Shown here: piece by piece, positions 34,215 through 44,432 of the stretch
Position numbering within the stretch: the stretch's first letter is position 1
Layout: each line of letters begins with the position of its first letter
Assembly: GCA_030426945.1 (NCBI GenBank)
Contig: JAUHXL010000006.1
Location: 1-44,432 of the forward strand
Reading direction: 5' to 3'
DNA length: 44,432 nt
Origin: a bacterium
GTDB taxonomy: Bacteria > Myxococcota_A > Bradymonadia > UBA7976 > UBA1532
Made by a program: the position numbers and the translations under genes
The notes under the pieces: generated by a model
What the model was told of the DNA's origin: nothing
What the model saw: the letters and a program-made list of their open reading frames with translations, nothing else
Database searches by the model: none

Positions 34215-35220
34215 TGCCTGCGCCTCCCGGCCCGGTGTGCCGCCAGGGATCGTCGCCCTTCGCGAGGTGATCGTCCAGCCGATCGGCGAAGGCGCGGGCC
34301 GAGAACGTGCCGCCGAGCTCGAGCAGGTGGTTGCGGGCGGCGATCTCGATCAACAGCGACATCGACCGCCCCGGGCGCGCGGGCAGCGCGATCAGCTTCA
34401 CCGCGACGTCGGCCACCGTCGTCTCGCGCGTGTCGAGCCCGAGGCGCTCATAGTCGCCGTGCGGATCCCACTCGACGAGCTCGACGACGATCTCCACCCG
34501 CTTGCGATCGCGCACCGAGGCGGCGCCGAAGAGGTCGCGGACGTTGATGATGCCCAGCCCGCGGATCTCCATGTGGTGCCGGGTCAGCTCCGGGCAGGTG
34601 CCGACGACGACCGCGGGCGACTCCTGCTCGAGCAGCACCAGATCGTCCGCCACCAGCCGGTGCCCTCGGGTGACGAGCTCGAGCCCGACCTCGCTCTTGC
34701 CGATGCCCGCCTTGCCGGTGATCAGCACGCCCACGCCGTAGACGTCCACCAGCACCGCGTGGTGGCTCTCGCGGGGCAGCAGGCAGCGACCGAGGGCCTC
34801 GTTGAGGCGGGCGGTGGCCGGCGTCGACTCGAGGTCGGTGGTCAGCAGGGCGCAGCCGTGCTCGTCGCAGAGCACCCGCAGGGCGTCCGGCGGGGGATGC
34901 GCGGCGGTGAGCACCAGGGCGGGGATGCCGGTGCTCATCAGGCCGGTCAGCAGGGCGTGCTGGGCGTCGGGCGGCAGGGTGCTCAGATAGCCGCTCTCCG
35001 AGCGGCCCATCATCTGCACCCGGTCGTGCTCGAGGTGCTCGACGTAGCCGGTCATCGCCACGCCCAGCCGTTGGACGGTGGGCTGGCCAATGACCCGGTC
35101 GAGCCCCCGGACGCCGCCCGCCTCCACCTGGAAGTGCGTGCGGGCGGTCAGGTGCTCGAGCACCTCGCCGACCGTCGCCCCGGCGGGGCCCTGGGGGCGC
35201 AGCTCGTTCACGGCCCACAC
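34207..35220 (-). CDS. hprK: HPr kinase/phosphorylase
   Basis: The product has 337 residues. It phosphorylates or dephosphorylates the regulatory Ser of HPr. The N-terminal domain is followed by Walker A GKAGIGKS (169-176), the HPrK loop VADDLVLLEQ and the signature EIRGLGIINVRDLFG. GTG 35220 is taken as start; a second in-frame GTG at 35211 is possible. The 63 bases after ptsN hold no clear promoter. Presence with HPr Ser49 supports a working regulatory loop, as in many proteobacteria that use the PTS mainly for signalling. Confidence 0.94.
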   Translation of the reverse strand: MWAVNELRPQGPAGATVGEVLEHLTARTHFQVEAGGVRGLDRVIGQPTVQRLGVAMTGYVEHLEHDRVQMMGRSESGYLSTLPPDAQHALLTGLMSTGIPALVLTAAHPPPDALRVLCDEHGCALLTTDLESTPATARLNEALGRCLLPRESHHAVLVDVYGVGVLITGKAGIGKSEVGLELVTRGHRLVADDLVLLEQESPAVVVGTCPELTRHHMEIRGLGIINVRDLFGAASVRDRKRVEIVVELVEWDPHGDYERLGLDTRETTVADVAVKLIALPARPGRSMSLLIEIAARNHLLELGGTFSARAFADRLDDHLAKGDDPWRHTGPGGAGSE

Positions 35221-35283
35221 ACCCCACCGCGCGCGGGCGGGTCGACGGTGGCGGCGGTGAGACGGGGGACGTTCATGGCGTCG

Positions 35284-35745
35284 TCAGAGCTTCGCGTCCT
35301 CCGCCATCAGCAGGTCGAACATCGCGTCGGCGTCCTCGGCGTCGAGCAGGGCCTGGCGGATGGGCGGCTCCTTCAGCAGGCGCGTCACCCGGGCGAGCGC
35401 CTTGAGGTGCATGCCGTGCTGCTTCTCGGGCACCAGCAGCGTGAAGAACAGGTGGGTGGGCAGCCCATCGAGGCTCTGGAAGTCCACGCCCTGGCGGCTA
35501 CGCCCGACGCAGGCGACGATGTCGTCCACCGCGTCGGTCTTGCCGTGGGGGATGGCCACCCCGTCGCCGATGCCGGTGCTCTGCAGCTTCTCGCGCCGCA
35601 TCAGGGTCTCGACGAGCTGGTTGGGGTCCAGATCGCCGTCCACCTTCAGCGCCAGGCCCACGAGCTCGCGCAGCACGCCGGGTTTGTTCGATGCGCCCAG
35701 GTCGGCTTCGACCGCGGCGCGTTGCAGGAAATCGGAGATGCGCAT
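35284..35745 (-). CDS. ptsN: Nitrogen-type PTS EIIA (PtsN-like)
   Basis: The product has 153 residues. His67 in GDGVAIPHGKTDAV is the phosphorylation site; FTLLVPEKQHGMHLKALARV is typical of the EIIA-Ntr/fructose family. The ATG at 35745 is preceded by GAGGAA, 16 bases after rpoN. It is a regulatory EIIA with no EIIBC partner of its own, next to rpoN as in many proteobacteria; no hpf gene lies between, unlike E. coli. Confidence 0.93.
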   Translation of the reverse strand: MRISDFLQRAAVEADLGASNKPGVLRELVGLALKVDGDLDPNQLVETLMRREKLQSTGIGDGVAIPHGKTDAVDDIVACVGRSRQGVDFQSLDGLPTHLFFTLLVPEKQHGMHLKALARVTRLLKEPPIRQALLDAEDADAMFDLLMAEDAKL

Positions 35746-35761
35746 GATTCCTCGAAGCGGG

Positions 35762-37219
35762 TCAGAACAGGCACTTACGCTTGGAGCTCGGCAGGATGCC
35801 CATCGCCTCGCGGTACTTGGCCACGGTGCGCCGGGCGATCTTGACGTTGTCCTTCTTGAGCAGCTCGACCAGCTTCTGGTCGCTGTGGGGCCGCTTGGGA
35901 TCCTCGTGAGCCACCAGCACGCGAATCTTGCTCTTGACCGCTTCACTGGCCAGGTCGCCCTGGGTGCCGGTGCCCTGAATGGACGAGTTGAAGAAGTACT
36001 TGAGCTCGAAGATGCCGCGCGGGGTGTGCACGTACTTGTTGGTCGTCACCCGACTGACCGTCGACTCGTGCATGCCGATGTCCTCGGCGACATCGCGCAG
36101 GATCAGCGGCTTGAGGTGCTCGACGCCCTTGTCGAAGAACTCGCGCTGAAACTTGATGATGCTCTCGGTGACCTTGACGATCGTGCGCTGCCGCTGCTGG
36201 ATGCTCTTGATCAGCCACTGGGCGGAGTTGAGCTTCTCGGTGACGTACTTCTTCGCCTCCGAGGTGTCCTCCTGCTTGAGGGCGTTGCGGTAGAACTGTG
36301 AGATGCGCAGCCGCGGCATGCCGTCCTCGTTGAGGAAGGCCGAGTAGCCGCCGTCGTCGGTCTTGCGGATGTAGATGTCGGGCGTGATGTAGCGGGGCTC
36401 GTCGCCCACGAAGGGGCGGCCGGGCCGCGGCTCGAGCTGGCTGATCAGCTTCGCCGCCTCGATGACCTCCTCGAGCTCGATGTCCATGGCGCGCACGATC
36501 GCGCCGTAGTTCTTCTTCTCGAGGTTGTCGAGGTGGTCGCGGATGATGTCCTCGACGATGGCGCCGAGCTCGAGGTGGCGCGCCTGGATGAGCAGGCACT
36601 CGCGCAGATCCCGTGAGCCGACCCCGAGCGGATCGAACTCCTGGACCATCTCGAGCACCTCTTCGACGTACTCGGGATCCTGGTCGAGCTCCTCGGCGAC
36701 CTGCTGCAGCGTGACGCCCTTGAGGTAGCCGTCGTCGTCGATGTTGCCGATCAGCCCCCAGGCGACGCGCTCCTCCTGCTCGGTGAAGTCGGACACCTGC
36801 AGCTGCCACAGCAGATGATCCATCAGCGTCGTCGGGCGGGTGAGCGTGGCCTCGTAGCCGGGCAGATCATCGTCGCGCAGGCGCTGGGTGCCGGTGCCCG
36901 GCGTGGGCGCCGTGTAGTTCTCGAAGTAGCTGTCCCAGTCGATCTGTTCGCGCGTGCTCTCGGCCTCGGCGTCGCCGGTCGCCTCCTTGGCCTCTTCCTT
37001 CTTCTCGCGCTTGGCGACCTCTTCTGCGCCCTCCACCCGCGCCGCGTGGGCGTCGATCTCGGTGAGCTCCTCGAGGAGCGGGTTCTCCATCAGCTCGTCA
37101 CGGACCGCGTCGATGAGATCCATGCGCGACAGCTGGAGCAACTTGATCGCCTGCTGCAGCTGGGGCGTCATCACCAGCTGCTGGCTCATCTTGAGATCGA
37201 GTCTCAGGTCAAGCGCCAT
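35762..37219 (-). CDS. rpoN: RNA polymerase sigma-54 factor
   Basis: The product has 485 residues. The Gln/Leu-rich activator-interacting N terminus (LRLDLKMSQQLVMTPQLQQA) is followed by an acidic linker (about 60-105), the core-binding domain and the DNA-binding end with the RpoN box ARRTVAKYRE. ATG 37219 gives the canonical N terminus and overlaps the lptB end by 11 bases; its ribosome site is weak, so it probably depends on translation of lptB. It recognises -24/-12 promoters together with activators such as the FHA protein in this window. Confidence 0.96.
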   Translation of the reverse strand: MALDLRLDLKMSQQLVMTPQLQQAIKLLQLSRMDLIDAVRDELMENPLLEELTEIDAHAARVEGAEEVAKREKKEEAKEATGDAEAESTREQIDWDSYFENYTAPTPGTGTQRLRDDDLPGYEATLTRPTTLMDHLLWQLQVSDFTEQEERVAWGLIGNIDDDGYLKGVTLQQVAEELDQDPEYVEEVLEMVQEFDPLGVGSRDLRECLLIQARHLELGAIVEDIIRDHLDNLEKKNYGAIVRAMDIELEEVIEAAKLISQLEPRPGRPFVGDEPRYITPDIYIRKTDDGGYSAFLNEDGMPRLRISQFYRNALKQEDTSEAKKYVTEKLNSAQWLIKSIQQRQRTIVKVTESIIKFQREFFDKGVEHLKPLILRDVAEDIGMHESTVSRVTTNKYVHTPRGIFELKYFFNSSIQGTGTQGDLASEAVKSKIRVLVAHEDPKRPHSDQKLVELLKKDNVKIARRTVAKYREAMGILPSSKRKCLF

Positions 37220-37997
37220 CGGTGTCTCGCTGCAAGAAGCCCTCTTCCGTGATTCGCGCCGGTCGACTGGGTGTCGCCGGCCAACCTCCCCCGAGATACC
37301 GCGCCCGGACGCGGGCGTCGGCGGCCACCTGGGCCGGCGTGCCGTCTGCAAGCAGCACGCCGTCGGCAAGTATATAGACGCGATCACACGTCTCCAAGGA
37401 CTGACGCGCGTCGTGGTCGGTCAGCAGCACTCCGACGCCTGTTCGGGTGAGGGCGCGCAGCTGCGCCGCGACCCGCTCCCGGGCCAGCGGATCGAGGCCG
37501 GCGAAGGGCTCGTCCACCAGCAGGACGCGCGGCTCCGCGGCCAGGGCCCGCACGATCTCGACCCGGCGGCGCTCGCCCCCGCTGAGCGTGGCGCCCCGGG
37601 CGCGGGCGAGGTGGGCCAGGTCGTGGGCCGCCAGCAGGGCGTCCCGGCGGGCTGAGCGCGCCGCCCGGGCGTGCCCGCGGCGGGCCAGGGCCACGTCGAC
37701 GTTGCCCGCGACGGTCAGCCGGCGGAAGACCGTGGGCTGCTGTGGCAGGTAGCCCAGACCGGCGCGCGCGCGGCGCCACAAGGGCCACCCGCTGACGTCC
37801 ACGTCGTCCAGGGTGACGCTGCCCGCGGCGGCGCGCAGCAGGCCGGTCAGCAGCCGAAAGGTGGTGGTCTTGCCGGCGCCGTTGGGGCCCAGGAGGCCCA
37901 CGACCTCGCCGGGCGCCACCGTCAGCGACAGATCGTGCACGACGACGCGGCCCCGGAAGGCGCGGCGCAGGCCGATCGCGGCGAGACCGGCGCCCAT
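37209..37997 (-). CDS. lptB: LPS export ABC transporter ATPase LptB
   Basis: The product has 262 residues. It powers LPS extraction from the inner membrane. Walker A GPNGAGKTT is at 37-45, LGYLPQQPTVFRRLTV covers the Q loop, the signature is LSGGERRRVEI, and Walker B is RVLLVDEPFAGLDP. The end has about 23 residues beyond the YLGGG that usually closes LptB. ATG 37997 lies one base after the lptA stop. Its membrane partners LptF and LptG are not in the window. Confidence 0.94.
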   Translation of the reverse strand: MGAGLAAIGLRRAFRGRVVVHDLSLTVAPGEVVGLLGPNGAGKTTTFRLLTGLLRAAAGSVTLDDVDVSGWPLWRRARAGLGYLPQQPTVFRRLTVAGNVDVALARRGHARAARSARRDALLAAHDLAHLARARGATLSGGERRRVEIVRALAAEPRVLLVDEPFAGLDPLARERVAAQLRALTRTGVGVLLTDHDARQSLETCDRVYILADGVLLADGTPAQVAADARVRARYLGGGWPATPSRPARITEEGFLQRDTDGA

Positions 37998-37998
37998 C

Positions 37999-38460
37999 TC
38001 AGCGACGGGGCAGCGCGCGTTCGAGATCGGCGGCCACCCGCGGCGCGCGCAGGCGGCCTCGGGCGCCCTCGACCACGACGCGGCCCGCGTCGGGCCAGAA
38101 GACGATGCGGCGGCCCGTGAGGTGATCGGCACCCCGGGTGACCACCGGATCGTCGGTCAGCTCGAGGGTGCCCTGGGCGGCGGACCAGGCGGCGCGCCCG
38201 GCGGTGGCGCTCAGCTCGCCGCTCTCCACCCGCACGGCCCCCTCCGCGGTGAGCGACGCCACCTGGCCGTCCTCGCGGTAGCGCGCCACGAGGCGGCGGC
38301 AGGTGAGCCGCAGATCTGCCTGCTGGGCGCGCACGTTGCCCTCGAACACGACCTCGCCCGACCGCTGATCGAGCACCAGGCGATCCGCCTCGACGTCGAG
38401 CGGGGCCTCGGTGGCCGCGGGCGGCGCGGCCAACAGCAGGCAGGTCAGCAGGGCGAGCAT
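37999..38460 (-). CDS. lptA: LPS transport periplasmic protein LptA
   Basis: The product has 153 residues. A short signal peptide (MLALLTCLLLAAPPAA) is followed by the OstA-like beta-jellyroll repeats: LDVEADRLVLDQRSGEVVF, then GNVRAQQADLRLTC and LTAEGAVRVESGEL with LTGRRIVFWPD. It bridges the periplasm for LPS. Position next to lptB confirms the call. No lptC is found beside it. Confidence 0.9.
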   Translation of the reverse strand: MLALLTCLLLAAPPAATEAPLDVEADRLVLDQRSGEVVFEGNVRAQQADLRLTCRRLVARYREDGQVASLTAEGAVRVESGELSATAGRAAWSAAQGTLELTDDPVVTRGADHLTGRRIVFWPDAGRVVVEGARGRLRAPRVAADLERALPRR

Positions 38461-38469
38461 CGCGGCAGC

Positions 38470-39305
38470 CTACCGAGGCACGGGGTCGGCGCGCCAGCGG
38501 TCGTGCAGCCAGATCCACTGGGTGGGGTGGGCGCGCACCAAGGCCTCGACGCGGGCGGTCAGCCAGTCCAGGGGCGGGGCGCCGGGGGGCACCGGTTCGA
38601 GGTGGACGGCGTGGTCTCCGTCGGCCTGGCGCGCCGTCCAGGCGAACAGGGGCGTGGCGCCGCTGGCGACCAGCAGGCGCTCGAAGGTGGCCGGGGTGGG
38701 GGCCGGCCGGCCGAAGAAGGGCACCGCGCGGCCGCGCTCGCCGGTCGCCTGATCGACGAACAGGGCGACGTGGCGGCCCGCCCGCAGGTGGGCCAGCGCC
38801 GCGCGGGCGCCGCCGCCGGGCGCGAGGGTGGTGACGCCGAGGCGGGCGCGGGCGCGGGCGAGCCAGGCGTGCAGGGGCCCGCCGCGGGGTCGCGCGGCCA
38901 CGGCGGCGAAGGGCAGGCCGTCGCGGGCGAAGGCGGCGGCCATCAGCTCCCAGTTGCCCAGGTGCGCGGTCGCGACGAGGGCGGGCCCGCGGGTGGCCTC
39001 GATGAGCGCCCGGGCCTCGGCGGTCAGCGCGACGTGGGGCAAGACGCGATCAGCGCAGGCCAGCTCCACCACGCGGCGCCCGAGATCGGCCCAGCAGGCC
39101 CCCACGGGGGGCGGCGCGTCGAGCACCTGGAGCTGCGCCGCCATGCGCCGCCGGTCGGTCCGGGCGAAGCACCCGATGACTCGGCCGAGCGTGGCGCCGA
39201 TCCCGAGCGCCCCGGACAGGGGCAGCAGGCGGAGGGCGCCGACCAGGGCGCGCAGCGCGACGTAGGCGAGGGCGTGGCGCGCCGGGCGGGTGGCGCGGCG
39301 CAGGC

Positions 39306-39309
<4 letters not shown>
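38470..39309 (-). CDS. LpxL/HtrB-type lipid A acyltransferase
   Basis: The product has 279 residues. The N terminus is amphipathic and hydrophobic (HALAYVALRALVGALRLLPL). The catalytic HX4E is in TAHLGNWELMA; VALFVDQATGERGRAVPFFGRPA and ATFERLLVASGATPLFAW match the lysophospholipid acyltransferase family that adds secondary acyl chains to lipid A. It is a little shorter than E. coli LpxL. GTG 39309 overlaps the kdsA stop by GTGA. Which chain and position it acylates cannot be told. Confidence 0.9.
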
Positions 39310-43851
<4,542 letters not shown>

Positions 43852-43860
43852 TCGCCGCCG

Positions 43861-44432
43861 TCAGTCGAGCAGGGCGTCGAGCTCGTCGGGCCAAGGCGCC
43901 TGGAAGCGTCGGACCTCGCCCCGCCACTCGAGCTCGATGGCCGCCGCGTGAAGCGCCTGCCGCGGGTGGCCCAGGCGCGCGAGCGTGTCCGCGTCGAGGG
44001 GGCCTTCGAGCGACGCGAGGAAGATCCCCTCGTCCGGGCCGTACAGCTTGTCGCCCACGATCGGGTGGCCGGCCAGCGCCAGGTGCACCCGGATCTGGTG
44101 CTGGCGTCCGGTGCGCGGGCGGGCCTCCACCAGGGCGCGCCTTCGTCCGTGGCGCAACACCCGGAAGCAGGTCTCGGCCGGCAGCGCGCCCGGGCCCATC
44201 TTCAGGCGCACCGCGCTCGTCGCGTCGAACCCGAGGGGGGTCTCGTCGACCCACTGCGGGCGGGCGGGTCGACCCTCGACCACCGCCCAGTAGGTCTTCT
44301 GGATCGCGTCCTCGGCGAAGGCGGCCTTCAGCTGGCGATCCGCCAGGGCATGGCGGGCGCAGACCAGCACGCCCGAGGTCTCGACGTCGAGGCGGTGCGC
44401 CGGCCGGGGTACGGGCTGCCCCTCCGGCGTGA
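43861..44432 (-). CDS. RluA-family 23S rRNA/tRNA pseudouridine synthase (5' part outside window)
   Basis: The visible C-terminal part is about 190 codons; the frame is open to the window edge. Near the edge it reads PRPAHRLDVETSGVLVCAR, which holds the RluA catalytic Asp in HRLDxxTSG. Then come KTYWAVVEG, the GRQHQIRVHLALAGHPIVGDKLYG block and LHAAAIELEW. These mark the RluA/RluC/RluD branch; the exact target uridine cannot be assigned. It is convergent with the LytR_C gene, with nine bases between. Confidence 0.93.
   Translation of the reverse strand, partial: TPEGQPVPRPAHRLDVETSGVLVCARHALADRQLKAAFAEDAIQKTYWAVVEGRPARPQWVDETPLGFDATSAVRLKMGPGALPAETCFRVLRHGRRRALVEARPRTGRQHQIRVHLALAGHPIVGDKLYGPDEGIFLASLEGPLDADTLARLGHPRQALHAAAIELEWRGEVRRFQAPWPDELDALLD

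Overview
The window is very GC-rich, gene-dense bacterial chromosome with no insertion sequence, prophage or CRISPR array. Several traits together suggest a Myxococcota-like (deltaproteobacterial) Gram-negative: lipoproteins with Gly-rich linkers, a repeat protein with CNGxDDDCDGxxDE motifs, an FHA-domain sigma-54 activator, HprK beside a mannose-type PTS, and HEAT/HD-GYP-like proteins of unknown role. The phylum is an inference; no 16S rRNA gene is present.

Layout. 1-6000 (+): the end of an unknown gene, a secreted Cys-rich lipoprotein behind tandem promoters, a HEAT-repeat gene overlapping a degenerate HD-GYP gene, and a Pro-rich tail-anchored protein. 6000-6690 (-): a Roadblock-like protein and a Trm112-like protein. 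6772-9940 (+): ftsK with its own promoter and terminator. 9955-21131 is mostly minus strand: tRNA-Asp, a nuclease-like lipoprotein, tRNA-Val, lon, clpX, clpP, tig, seven tRNAs, rdgB, rph, an N-acetylmuramoyl-L-alanine amidase and tRNA-Thr. 21247-23601 (+) is a lipoprotein with seven metal-binding-type repeats at an almost constant 174-base period. 23611-26225 (-) pairs an FHA enhancer-binding protein with a secreted CBM9-like protein. lolA and rimO follow on plus, and a 58-residue zinc-ribbon gene on minus.

28816-42438 (-) is one chain of 16 tightly packed genes: kdsB-pyrG-kdsA-acyltransferase-lptA-lptB-rpoN-ptsN-hprK-rapZ-EIIA-EIIB-EIIC-EIID-HPr-EI. It links Kdo supply, LPS acylation and transport, sigma-54 and a complete mannose-family phosphorelay, behind a good promoter at 42467-42495. 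A divergent LytR_C/TPR exported protein and a truncated RluA-type pseudouridine synthase close the window.

Most genes are housekeeping. The less ordinary points are: a RapZ whose Walker A lysine is isoleucine; a GAFSGA (not GAFTGA) activator predicted to be read from a nearly leaderless mRNA; a tRNA-His gene without encoded G-1; perfect hairpins in the longer tRNA spacers; a His/Asp tail on trigger factor; and the paired HEAT and HD-GYP-like genes, which appear to share an undescribed N-terminal domain.
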